NCBI GenBank assembly: GCA_963971535.1
Contig: OZ020591.1
Span: 16,912,823-16,976,822, forward strand
Length of the DNA: 64,000 nucleotides
From: Notolepis coatsorum
Taxonomy: Eukaryota > Chordata > Actinopteri > Aulopiformes > Paralepididae
Direction: 5' to 3'
Part shown: one piece after another, positions 33,035 to 44,200 of the stretch
Layout: the number at the start of each line of letters is the position of its first letter
Numbering within the stretch: the stretch's first letter is position 1
Notes under the pieces: model-generated
What the model was told of the DNA's origin: nothing
Seen by the model: only the letters and a program-made list of their open reading frames with translations
Databases searched by the model: none
Program-made: the position numbers and the translations under genes

Positions 33035-33908
33035 GTTTGTTGTGGTTAAAAATAAATCAATGGCGGACTTCCCGGAAGTAAAAAACGAATAAGCGCTTGC
33101 CAATTGGTGGTAAGAAGAGCAGGAGGTGGGTGCAAGCGGTGTGACGTAATTGGCAGAATCGACTGTCAATCAAAATTGACACGACACATGCATTGCAAAC
33201 TCAGATTATGGAGATATTACTGGAGAACATGGAGCTTTGTTTGATTGTTTGAGAGAGATACATGAGTGCTGTCTCTTAAACTCTTAAAACTCATAAACCT
33301 TTTAGTCAAGTTAGTCTGGTATTGTATGACTCAGACTTCAGCATAATCATGAGCATTATAAAAATATAAAAAAACACACTGGCATGATGGAATACCATAA
33401 ACATATATCTTGATGTTTCCTTTTTTAAGTAAGTAAAGAGGCCTATGTTCATATTGGTGAGCACATTTGTAACACAAAAAGAGACGTGTAGCCTATTTAT
33501 TATTTAATATTTTATTTATTCATTTTATTATTATTATTTTATTTGTTGCCATGCCTAAAATAATAGTCAAGCATAGGGCTAAAACATTTTCATAAACAAT
33601 AATATAATTTTTTGTTATATGGTTATAATAAAAGCTTTTCTATACATTTGTCTGATTGATTGCTTGAAAGCTTTATTAACATATTGCAGAATGGGTACAA
33701 TACAGTACAGCTCAATACAACAACAGATGAAGACCAGAAAAGACTTTTCAATTCATCAAAACTTTAGAGACATACAAATATACAGTAGTTTCATAAATAA
33801 TATATATATATTTTTTGCCACAAATATCTGTATCGGTATCGGCCGATTGTGTTAGTTGAACAATCGGTATCAGTATCGGCCGCAAATTTTCATCTGTGCA
33901 TCCTATTT
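33035..33908. other. Element debris, no gene
   Basis: 33045-33185 matches 16535-16660 in reverse (GTGACGTAATTGGCAGA, GACTGTCAATCAAAATTGAC). 33617-33760 is a reversed copy of the L2-like LINE 3' UTR (TGCAGAATGGGTACAATAC). 33830-33904 ends in CGGCC-rich sequence and GTGCATCCTA, like the right end of the TAGGGATGC hAT family. No coding frame was seen. Confidence 0.6.
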
Positions 33909-34440
33909 AACGGTGTCCGCCAAACGCATATATAAACGTGGTTGGCGTCCATTGAGTTAAGAACTAATTCAAGATTAACAAGGGCCTCCTGAAGAGCATC
34001 AAAAGAAAGCTGCAATTTCTCAATGGTCAACTGAACAGAATCAGCAGTACAGTACGCAATTGTATCATCAGAATACAAATGGAAATTACATCCGTACAAA
34101 GAAGAAACAATATGATTGATGTAGATCGTAAAAAGGACAGTACCCAAAATGGAACCTTGCGGCATACCTTTAGTTATGGACAGAAATTCAGATTGGGCTT
34201 GACCCAACTTCACACACTGACGTCTAGAAAATAGATAATCCTGAAACCAGACACAGGCATTACCATCTAAGCCCATGTTAGATTTTAGAAGCCGGTAGTG
34301 AGGTAGGCTTTTGACAAATCTACAAAGAGGGCAGCACAGTGTTTCTTCTTATCTAATGCTGAGATAATATAATTTGTAACCAGAGGGATGGCTGATGTAG
34401 TACTGTGTTTGGCTCTAAAACCAGATATAAAAACATATAA
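33909..34440 (-). mobile_element. Rex1-like LINE fragment (reverse transcriptase palm)
   Basis: On the minus strand it reads WFQDYLFSRRQCVKLG, then SITKGMPQGSILGTVLFTIY, then the active-site region HLYSDDTIAYC, where the usual A of ADD is S. Upstream sequence is degraded. The clade name Rex1 is from memory. Confidence 0.65.
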
Positions 34441-34481
34441 CAATTAACAATAAAGTAAAGAACAAATTACAGAATCAAAAA

Positions 34482-35802
34482 TAGGGCTGTCTTAAATACT
34501 TAGAAGCTTCGAAGCTTCGTTCGATGGCACAAGCTTCGAACATTAAAAAAAAATCGAAGTTTAAAAAAGTTTTTTTCAAAATTTTCTTTTTTCAATTTTT
34601 TTTTTTATTTTTATTTTTACTTCGGTGTGTGTGTGTGTGTGTGCATGGGGCCATTGGGTGGGGCCGGGGGACAAATACACTGGAGGAAAGTAACCCAGCT
34701 CAGCACTGCCCAAATTATATCATCACTATTGCCTGTTTGAAGGATATCATCCTCAAACACATATACACCACCTACACGCCTATTCTCAGTCCTTGCCCCA
34801 CAATGGTGGAATGAACTACCCACCCCAGTTAGGACAGCCGAATCCCATCCAATCTTTCGCCGTCGACTAAAGACGCACTTCTTCAACCATTATCTGAAAT
34901 AAAATTAAATTAAAAAAATCTAACCCTAACTAACCTTACTGTCCTAATAAACTAACCTACACTGTAACACGCAACACTTTGATGAATATTGTTACTCAGC
35001 TGATAGAGTTGTATCCTTCCTGATGACCTGTCGTACAGAACTTGTAAGTCGCTTTGGATAAAAGCGTCAGCTAAATGACAATGTAAATGTGAATGTAAAT
35101 GTCTTGTAGAATTCCACACATAAGAAAGAAAGATACTGGGATGAATAAACAAAATAGGAAATAAAATGTAGAAATGCATGCAATACATAAATAAATATGA
35201 ATCTCCATATATGAAATAGAACATTTAGATAAGGTGCTACTGAGATGTTTTGGTGAGTTCTTTGTTTTTTTGTGGAAGTAGCCCTTCTTAAAAATGCATG
35301 AACATTCACTGATAATTGGTCTGTAGTGGAGTCTACAAGGTCTACATTGCCGGACCATGTAGAATCCGGACCTTGTAGACTGACATAATTCTGTGCAAAG
35401 TTTAGTCTACACAGGCCATATTTCAAATAATCAAAATCTTACTTCATTCATCTTAAACATTCTTGATTTGGGGGATTGGTAGTTCCCATGAAATCTGAAG
35501 TTGTTCAAACGACAACAGCGATCCACCTTGAATTAAATCACACTGTTGGCTGCGTCACAGTCACGAAAGGGGCTACTTAATTCATTAATCCAATCCACTT
35601 TATTTATAGAGCACATTTAAAAACAACAACGTTTACCAAAGTGCTGTACAAGTCCCACAACATAAGATTAAAAAACCAAAAAAAATTATATATAAAAAGA
35701 AAAAAAATTTATAATTTTTTTTTTAATTCGGAGCTTCGAATTAAAATCGAAGCTCGGCCCCCGAAGCTTCGATTGCCAAAAAAAATTCGAAGGTCAGCCC
35801 TA
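34482..35802. mobile_element. hAT A, second and shorter copy
   Basis: Ends TAGGGCTGTCTTAAATACTT and GAAGGTCAGCCCTA match the copy at 8345-17460. It lacks the LINE and hAT B found there, giving the pre-insertion form of the family. It carries the same internal LINE end (near 34700-34895) and LINE tail (GTCGCTTTGGATAAAAGCG near 35048). The flanks are A-rich and no clean 8-bp duplication is visible. It ends 20 bases before the next hAT. Confidence 0.85.
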
Positions 35803-35856
35803 AAAAAATTATTCATCATAAGTAGGGATGCTCGATATTGGCTTTATTAACGATAC

Positions 35857-38064
35857 TGTAACTGAGGGGTACAATTCCCTGACTATTAAAGAGTATGATA
35901 TATTAAACCACTACTAGTTATGTACTTTAATTACTGGCCATACAGTACATGAATATATACAGGGAACAAACTTAACTTTTTGACTTACCAGCTATTTGGC
36001 TGGTAGATTTTAAAAACTACCAGCCAGGCAGATTTTTTACCAGCCAAAAATTTAAAATAGCTTTTTAGTATATCGCCATGTGTTATTATTACTATATAAT
36101 ACTCTCATATGCTATTTTCAATTAATATCATAAACAACATAAGGAATATTAGCATAATTTTGAGTGGACTGAAGGAATGAGTCAGCGTTAATAGTTTTAA
36201 ATGCAAATAATTTATTGAAACATAGAAGTGGGGTCGGGGACACACACTGTTTCAACTCACCACCCCCGCATCATATTGTAGTCTAGTCTGTCTTCAAACT
36301 TCCACTCCTCTCGAAACCTTTTTATATTTGAATATCAACATTATCTGTGCATCCTCAGTAATCCTCAGTTTACTACAATATACTCCTCTCCTGAGTCCTG
36401 ACTAGTGACTTCATCGTCTTTCCAAACGCACGCACACACACAGAGAAAGGGAGAGTGCCCCCCCCCCCCCATTTCCCCAGTCCACACTGTCTGCTGTTCT
36501 CTATGGCTCTGCCGCTGATCAGGATTAGCTTGTTAGCTTACGCTAACATAACGTTCATTTCGGGCGATATGGGCATAAAGGAATGGCGACGATGCAATGC
36601 ATGTTAGATGCATTTTACCCGTTGTGAAAAGAAGAAAAAACCACAGACTTATTTCGGCTCGCAAAATAGGCGCACTGCTGGGTAGCTCTGCTCTCAGGGA
36701 ACAAACTTAACTTTTTGACTTACCAGCCATTTGGCTGGTAGATTTTAAAAACTACCAGCCAGGCAGATTTTTTACCAGCCATTGGCGGTTGGCTGGTACT
36801 TATTTTGTTCCCTGAATATATATGGTGAACACCCACACAAGAATACGGCATTGACACATAAAGTACTATTTGGAGGGTATTTATTATTATTAAGCAACGT
36901 TAGGTTACAGATTGAGAATTAGGCTTGCGCTTGTATGGCGAAGAACACACGTAAAGTCAGTCAAGAGCGTAAGTCAATGAGAATAGTATGAATACTAGGA
37001 TGGGTCTAAACTGACGCCACCTGTGGTATAGCAATTACATAGGGCACACTGGTACCAGCTGGAGACACTGGGGGGTTCCCTCCGGGGTGTAAGGCCGGTA
37101 GGGGTAGAGGAATGTTCGGGTACAAAGTCTGGGTCAACGAGGAATAACGAGGCTCCAGATACAGGAGCCGGTGCATGTACTCCCTTGATCAGCAGACAAA
37201 GCAGCAGCTATAATCCAGTATGCTCGAATAGCATTGACGACAGCTAGCCAGCCTCTTCCTAGAGGCGGGCCCGAGTGATGATCCTCACGGGGGTAAATCC
37301 CAAACGACAGTGGGATCGACGGTTCTCTGCTCCAGCGGTCACGGTCCCAAAGCAATATAATCCAACCAGAAATGGTTCTGCAGTCGCCGGTGTAGGTTCT
37401 CCGGTGTACATATCCAACGGTTCTCGTCTAGGACTCCTCGGGTGGGGGCACGAGTTTAGGCCGCCCAGCCTGGATAAGTGCGCTAGCTATATACACGACG
37501 AACCGGTGGTAATGCTGGTCACTGAAGAACTGTAGCCGCACGATACACTATAAATGATAGACTATTACTTCACATTAGAATAAGTCGCACTCAACGTTAC
37601 TGCGTTAAACTCTGACACTAGCAATCTATTCGCACGCGGTTCTCAAGGCTCTATTTAGAGGCAAAGTGGCTCACTTCACTGCACGTTGTCTTGTGGTGAA
37701 GGCATCAAGGTTTGAACTGAACAAGTGACTAAGTGCTGCTGTTTCCACCTGCGCCGTATTTATACGTAAGGTGAATTATCTAGTGCCAACCTCAGTTCTG
37801 TCTCGTATTACTGCGCAGACTCTGGACATGTTGAGACATGCCCGGAGTTGCCTTTGAACTTGCCGTTGGGGGCTTGGTCGTTGGCGCCTAGGGGTCGCTG
37901 TCCAATAGGAGAGCGAATATTCCTCTGGTTTGTACCCAGGTAAAGGGATATTCCGTGTATATATACAAATAATATACAAGGGATATCAAACGATATACAA
38001 ATATTATACAAGGGATATCAAGCAATAAATATATATATTCGGTTTAATCTGACCCTTTGTAACA
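35857..38064 (-). repeat. 3' LTR of the minus-strand BEL/Pao element
   Basis: It is nearly identical to 42130-43478 once the hAT at 35960-36814 is set aside. The small open frames at 37134-37979 recur at the same place in the other LTR and are not genes. Confidence 0.92.
35960..36814. mobile_element. hAT element in the BEL LTR, TIR CAGGGAACAAA, TSD AATATATA
   Basis: The left end CAGGGAACAAACTTAAC and the right end (inward CAGGGAACAAAATAAG) are flanked by the exact duplication AATATATA at 35952-35959 and 36815-36822. The first about 85 bases recur near 36697-36780, an internal copy of the left end. TACCAGCC motifs link it to the hAT at 25806-27445. The other LTR lacks it, so it inserted after the BEL element did. 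Confidence 0.9.
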
Positions 38065-38160
38065 GCCGCCTCCTAATTAGTCCGCACCTAATTAGTTAAA
38101 GCAAAGACAGATTAATAGTCCTGTCAACTACTCAATGTCTGTTGTGGGGAGTAGGGCAAT

Positions 38161-41100
38161 CTACAAAGTCAGTGGGTCATGATCGTCATCAAGGGAGTCA
38201 GGGAGCCTTGGCAACTCTATCAGCCTCGCCACGGGTCGGGTGTATGTCCGTCCCTGGACAATAACTTCTGCCGCTCTGACCTTGCCGTCGGCACCAGTGA
38301 TCACTTTGCTTACGCGGCCGGCCGGCCACGCAGCTCGAGGTAGTGACTGGTCTATGATCATAACGACTGTGTCCACTTTTAAGTTGTCCCTGTCCTTGAC
38401 CCGCTTCTGACGGGATGGTAGGGAGCTTAGGAGGAAGCGGGCCTGAGACTGGTTGATCTGGGCTTGGCTGTGTCTCCACATCCTCCGTCTGTTCCTCTTG
38501 TTCGATCTGTACCCCGTCTGAGGAGGGGCCGGTTCCGGCCGCCCCATCAAGGAGTCGCTTGGGGTGCTGGGTTCGAGGTCAGCTACGTCGCTTGGAGCGC
38601 AGCTGAGGGGGGTGGAGTTCGGAACTCCCTCTTCTTCGGCCCACGGTTCTCTCACAGGCCTCTCGTCTAATGTCAATAGCCTCTCAACGGGCTGTACGAG
38701 AGAGTGGCCGGTGTCGCTCACCTTTGTGTGCAGGCAGCGTGTAGACGTGGGTTGACTGTCAAGTCCGTAGAGGGGGCCCTGGAGCGTCCACCCCAGTCGG
38801 GTCTGAACCGCGACTGGGCATCCTTTGGGCCCGATGTGGGCCGCCTCAATTGGGAGAATGAGGTCCGCGTGGTCGGAGCCTATGAGCAGGGTCGGTGTGG
38901 CGCCGTCGATGAGCGGTATAGGTAGTTGACGTAGGTGCACGTACTTCGCCATCAGCTGTGGGATGGGGTAGGTGTACTGTGACAGGCCTATGTCGTGGCT
39001 GGTGAAGACGTTAGTGATGCTATACTGCTTCTCGGGCTGCTCGACCGCTGCTATCGTGAAGGAGACATTTTCACCCTTTATGGTCTTCTGGTCTCTTCTA
39101 ATGGTACGGATTGTCATTGTTCCTTTGGCACCCCGCAGGCCCAACTGGGCTGCGGCGGAAGCGAGGAGGAGAGTCTTTTCAGACCCATCGTCTAGGACGG
39201 CGTAAGTGTCCAGGACCTTGTCCTCGTAGCTCAGGAGCACTCTGACCACTTTGATGAGCACTCGGGGGGTCCCGCTATGCGTGGGGTCTATGTGGAGCAC
39301 TCCTGTTGGTCGGTTGCCTCGTCGAGCTATTCTTCTCATGTTATCCTCGCACAGGAATCGGCGGTGACCGGCTTGTGGGGGGTCAGACGCAATCCACTGC
39401 TCCATTTCGGCGATGGTCAGTTTCGGGAACACGTCGCACTGGTCCAGCCAGTGTCCTCCGCGGCAGTACGTACAGGGGATCTTCCATACTTCCTTTGCCG
39501 GGGGGTTGTCACCTGTCTGTGGTGGTGCCGACTCGCGGTAGTCCAAGTAGCACCGTGACTCCCAGTGTCTGCTGTAGCAGTCAGGACACCAGGGGGCGGT
39601 CCTATTGATCTTTGGTAGTGGTGCCACCGCCTCGGCCTGATACATCACCGTGACGGGCCCACTTTGGTTTCCTGGCGGACGCTTGTTGATGTCGTGCAGG
39701 ACCTCCAAGTGGGCGCCGTCGCACTTGCTGCATTTCTTCTTTAAACGGCACTCAGCTGCCATATGGCTGCGCGCGCAGCGGAAGCAGCGGCGGTTGGCTT
39801 TGATCCACTGACTCACCTCGTCAGTGGTCAGCTTCTTGAAAGTGTCACATTGATACAGCCGATGTTCCTTTTCACAGTACTGGCATTCAATCTTCCACTC
39901 CCCCTTGGTCGGGGGGTTGCTGTGGTTCTCGTGCTGCGGCACTGACTCGGCCTGGTGCATAACAGTCACTGACCGGCGGTTATCATTAGATCTCCGAGGT
40001 CCATCTCTTGGGCTTGGTCCACTCCACACGAACGTGTCCAGTCGTAGGCTGCTGACCTCCCTGGCGAGGAAATCAGTTAGGTCTAGGAGGGATGCTTCTG
40101 GGCCGTTGGGGTCGCGGTGGTCTCTCTGCCGCCGAAAACGCTCTTGGCGGGCTGGAGGGAGCTTCTCCAGTATTCGCTCCACATTAGAGTTTGCATATAG
40201 TTCATGTCTCCCTTTCTCCTTTTGGGACCCCAGCATCCCTACTAGGGATTGTACCTTGATAGAGAGGTCATCCAATGCTCTATTGTCTTTGGCTGGGGGG
40301 AGGCGGTCGATATCTCTTATTTCTTGTATCACGTAGTCCCATATGCGTCCATAACGCTGGTCGAGGGCCACTAGAGACGCGGAGTATGGGGTACTTGAGT
40401 TGGAATATGCCAGCGCTATATTATGCGCTCTGGGCACCTTGAGATGCTTGAGGAGGATGGCATATTTGTACGACTCGTCGGGGACGTCGGACATCATAGT
40501 CTCCAAGCACATCCGTAATTCCGTGTACTGTGTTCTGTCCTCGCGCGTAAAGTCGGGGAACGTCGGTGTGCCAAGGTACGATGCCATGGATGGCTGGCAC
40601 ATTGGTGAGTGTAGGGGAAGAGGCCTCCTGGGCGAGTCTCCCCGTACGTGTTGTCGTGGGTTGGTACTCGGTGTACTGGGCCTCCTGGTCCAGAGTACGT
40701 TGCTGCTGGTGGGCTTGACATTCCTCCTCTTCCTCTTCCTCTTCTAGGTCCTGGAGTCTTCTAGTCAGTCTCTCGGCGACGTAGGCCGGTTCTTCCCGGT
40801 GGCTGGGTCTCGTATGGACCGGTCGGGGAGGGGGGTCGGAGACGTAGACAGGATCCTCTTGTTGGCCGGGTCCCGGGTCGCTTCGTCGGGTAGGGGAAGG
40901 TGCCCTAGACCCTTGTCGTGATGATCTCCGGGAGCTCCGTGCGGAGAGAGGGGGTGTCGCCCTGGCAATCAATTGTTCTATCATCTGCGCCTGCAGCCGG
41001 TCGCGCTCTGCTTCGTGCTGGGCATGGGCGGCGTCGCGCTCTGCTTCGCGCTGGGCATTGGCGGCGTCGCGCTGTGCATTGGCGGCGTCGCGCTGTGCAT

Positions 41101-42070
41101 TGGCGCGGTCTCTTTCAATGTTCTCTTCCGTCTGAAGGCGTCTCTCCTCTAGTCTTATGCGGTCGTCTTCACTCCTTTGTTGCGCCTGGAAGCGCTCTCG
41201 TTCGGTTGCAGAGTGTTTGCGTTCACTAAGGGCTTGCGCTTGGAGTTGCGCGTGAAGGCGCTCTCGTTCCGCTGCAGATTGTTCGCGCTCGCTTGCTTGT
41301 TGCGCCTGGAGGCGCTCTCGTTGTTCGCGCTCGCTCGTCTGTTGAGCCTGAAGGCGCTCTCGTTCCATGGCAGAGTGTTCACGCTCACTAAGGGCTTGCG
41401 CTTGGAGTTGCGCGTGAAGGCGCTCTCGTTCCGCTGCAGATTGTTCGCGCTCGCTCGTCTGTTGAGCCTGAAGGCGCTCTCTTTCCGTGGCGGAGTGTTC
41501 GCGCTCACTAAGCGCCTTTGCTTGAAGCCGGTCGCGTTCACCCTGAAGTCGGTCTCTTTCGGTGGAGGCTGCCAGTGTGGCGATCAAGGCTTGCGCCAGT
41601 ATCTGGTCCGCCTGGCTGGGGGATGACACTGACGGAGGTGATCGGCTTCTGACAGAGCTCGTTGGAGATCTGTTCTCCTGGCGCGCCCCGAGGTCCATCT
41701 CCTGGACGCGCTTCTCTTCTCTTGGTTGTGTGTCGGGTTCTGTCCCTGGAGCGCTTTCTTTATCCTGGAGCGCTCCGGGGACTATCCCGGTGACGTTGTC
41801 TGGAGGTATAGTCATGTCATGTCCCACCTGGTCCCCCCCGTGGGCTGAGTCGGTTTGGTCTGAACCCACTGGGGTCTCTACTGGTCCGGTCGCCTGGTCG
41901 ATAGGATTTGACATGCTTTGACTATCCGCTTTATCCGTATTTAACGTCTGTTTAGATAAGCTAGGTGGTAGAACGACAGCGAATTCCTCCAGATAGGGAG
42001 GTGGCTGACGTTTGCACTGCGGGCGGTCTAGCTTGGGAGAGCCGCTTGGGGAGTGTTCACCGCTGGCCAT
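38161..42070 (-). pseudogene. BEL/Pao gag to protease-like region plus pol tail (fossil)
   Basis: From the right: a proline/serine-rich N-terminal part, a long charged repeat region (SEREHSATERERLQA-type units, about 41160-41560, likely coiled coil), Ser/Arg-rich SARSSRRSSRQGSRAPS, gag core TPTFPDFTREDRTQYTELRM, CCHC-type knuckles CFRCARSHMAAECRLKKKC, further Cys/His clusters (CPDCYSRHWESRC, CTYCRGGHWLDQC), a retropepsin-like DDGSE motif, and a tail shared with the other BEL copy's pol end (WPAGRVSKVITGADGKVRAA). The extra Cys/His clusters are not in the plus-strand copy at the same place. Confidence 0.8.
41160..41560 (-). repeat. Coding repeats in BEL gag: ER-rich coiled-coil units
   Basis: On the plus strand, GAAGGCGCTCTCGTTCC recurs about eight times at spacings near 36-80 bases. 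On the coding strand these give ERERLQAQ and SEREQSAAERERLHAQ units. A second short array at 41015-41110 gives DAANAQR repeats. Confidence 0.85.
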
Positions 42071-42110
42071 GGTTAATATTAATATTATATTAAATATTAC
42101 ACTGATACCC

Positions 42111-42127
42111 TCCGGCTCGAAGGACCA
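42111..42127 (-). other. tRNA-Tyr-type primer-binding site
   Basis: TCCGGCTCGAAGGACCA on the plus strand equals the 3' end of eukaryotic tRNA-Tyr (acceptor CGAAGGA plus CCA), so the element's own strand is complementary to it. It lies two bases from the inner edge of the 5' LTR, the expected position for reverse-transcription priming. The tRNA identity is from memory of the tRNA-Tyr sequence. Confidence 0.8.
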
Positions 42128-42129
42128 AT

Positions 42130-43478
42130 TGTAACTGAGGGGTACAATTCCCTGACTGTATTAAAGAGTATGATATATTAAACCACTACTAGTTATGTAC
42201 TTTAATTACTGGCCATACAGTACATGAATATATATGGTGAACACCCACACAAGAATACGGCATTGACACATAAAGTACTATTTGGAGGGTATTTATTATT
42301 ATTAAGCAACGTTAGGTTACAGATTGAGAATTAGGCTCGCGCTTGTATGGCGAAGAACACACGTAAAGTCAGTCAAGAGCGTAAGTCAATGAGAATAGTA
42401 TGAATACTAGGATGGGTCTAAACTGACGCCACCTGTGGTATAGCAATTACATAGGGCACACTGGTACCAGCTGGAGACACTGGGGGGTTCCCTCCGGGGT
42501 GTAAGGCCGGTAGGGGTAGAGGAATGTTCGGGTACAAAGTCTGGGTCAACGAGGAATAACGAGGCTCCAGATACAGGAGCCGGTGCATGTACTCCCTTGA
42601 TCAGCAGACAAAGCAGCAGCTATAATCCAGTATGCTCGAATAGCATTGACGACAGCTAGCCAGCCTCTTCCTAGAGGCGGGCCCGAGTGATGATCCTCAC
42701 GGGGGTAAATCCCAAACGACAGTGGGATCGACGGTTCTCTGCTCCAGCGGTCACGGTCCCAAAGCAATATAATCCAACCAGAAATGGTTCTGCAGTCGCC
42801 GGTGTAGGTTCTCCGGTGTACATATCCAACGGTTCTCGTCTAGGACTCCTCGGGTGGGGGCACGAGTTTAGGCCGCCCAGCCTGGATAAGTGCGCTAGCT
42901 ATATACACGACGAACCGGTGGTAATGCTGGTCACTGAAGAACTGTAGCCGCACGATACACTATAAATGATAGACTATTACTTCACATTAGAATAAGTCGC
43001 ACTCAACGTTACTGCGTTAAACTCTGACACTTTAGCAATCTATTCGCACGCGGTTCTCAAGGCTCTATTTAGAGGCAAAGTGGCTCACTTCACTGCACAT
43101 TGTCTCGTGGTGAAGGCATCAAGGTTTGAACTGAACAAGTGACTAAGTGCTGCTGTTTCCACCTGCGCCGTATTTATACGTAAGGTGAATTATCTAGTGC
43201 CAACCTCAGTTCTGTCTCGTATTACTGCGCAGACTCTGGACATGTTGAGACATGCCCGGAGTTGTCTTTGAACTTGCCGTTGGGGGCTTGGTCGTTGGCG
43301 CCTAGGGGTCGCTGTCCAATAGGAGAGCGAATATTCCTCTGGTTTGTACCCAGGTAAAGGGATATTCCGTGTATATATACAAATAATATACAAGGGATAT
43401 CAAACGATATACAAATATTATACAAGGGATATCAAGCAATAAATATATATATTCGGTTTAATCTGACCCTTTGTAACA
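42130..43478 (-). repeat. 5' LTR of the minus-strand BEL/Pao element
   Basis: 1,349 bases. This is the uninterrupted LTR of the pair, beside the primer-binding site on its left and the GATAC duplication on its right. Confidence 0.92.
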
Positions 43479-43821
43479 GATACCGATATACCGATATTGT
43501 CCAACTCTTAATTTCCGATACCGATATCAACCGATACCGATATATGCAGGGTTTCCCCCCCAAAAAACTTAATAATTTCAGGTAATTAACATTACATATC
43601 TCTTGTTGTGGAATTAACACAACATTATGCATACTTTTGACAATAAATAAAATCAGAATTTGTTCTTACTTGCTTGCCTGGGTAAATAAAGGTTATAGAA
43701 ATGTAAAAAAAAAAAGAGAACAAAAAAAAATTGAAAACCGATACTGATATTTTCCGATATCACATTTGAATGCCGATATCGGCCGATAATATCGGTAGGC
43801 CGATAATATTGGACATCCCTA

Positions 43822-44200
43822 ATCACACGTCATCGACATCAGGGTTCATACAGGGGCAATATAAATCAGTCAAAACATCTGCACCCAGATGTCTCTGCCT
43901 CAAAGTCATTAAGAATAACTTTAAATGCATCCAATGAGACCACCTACCAAAGATTCTGATAATTTTGCAACTGTTTCCAAGTAGAGGGAGCAACATACTT
44001 AAACCCCCTTTTTCCCAATTCAGTACAGGCTTTAGGGACAGATAGTAGGCAGTAAAGAATGTAGATCCATAGGTATGATGGAAGCAAACCAAGAATAGCC
44101 TTTATAAATACAAATATGCTAATGAGTAGGGCAGACCATCCGACCCAAACATGCAAAGAGCCATGGTGAGTAAGGCGAAGCTACATGTTAGATCCTTGCA
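43822..44200 (-). mobile_element. Rex1-like LINE C-terminal fragment
   Basis: Minus-strand frames read KAILGLLPSYL, then VPKACTELGKRGFKYVAPST, then WKQLQ and, in a second frame, VVSLDAFKVILNDFEAE. This is the usual C-terminal block of fish Rex1-type LINEs as remembered. A frameshift and stop lie near 43945. The hAT at 35823-43821 abuts it. Confidence 0.6.

Larger units (their letters stand above)
35857..43478 (-). mobile_element. BEL/Pao retrotransposon, two LTRs, gag-bearing, non-autonomous (fossil)
   Basis: LTRs lie at 35857-38064 (3', holding a hAT) and 42130-43478 (5'), in minus-strand order. Both run TGTAACTGAGG to CTTTGTAACA on the plus strand, and the flanks carry the 5-bp duplication GATAC (35852-35856 and 43479-43483). 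By eye the LTRs differ at only about one base in 150 or fewer, so the insertion is recent. Gag, knuckle and protease-like parts and the C-terminal pol tail are present. No reverse transcriptase, RNase H or integrase core was recognised, so it cannot be self-sufficient. In outline the element is complete, with about one or two breaks. Confidence 0.88.
35823..43821. mobile_element. hAT element, TIR TAGGGATGYYC, host of the minus-strand BEL
   Basis: The left part TAGGGATGCTCGATATTGGC (35823-35851) and the right part (43484-43821) ending ATATTGGACATCCCTA form the two ends. Candidate duplications ATCATAAG and ATCACACG agree at only five of eight bases, so it is older than its neighbours or the ends are misplaced. 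The right part is rich in CCGATATCGG motifs. The BEL element fills almost all of the interval. Confidence 0.65.

Noticed and set aside
37134-38011. Pairs of small open frames repeated at 42546-43425
   Set aside because: They are the two LTR copies of one BEL element; they show no domain and no coding constraint.
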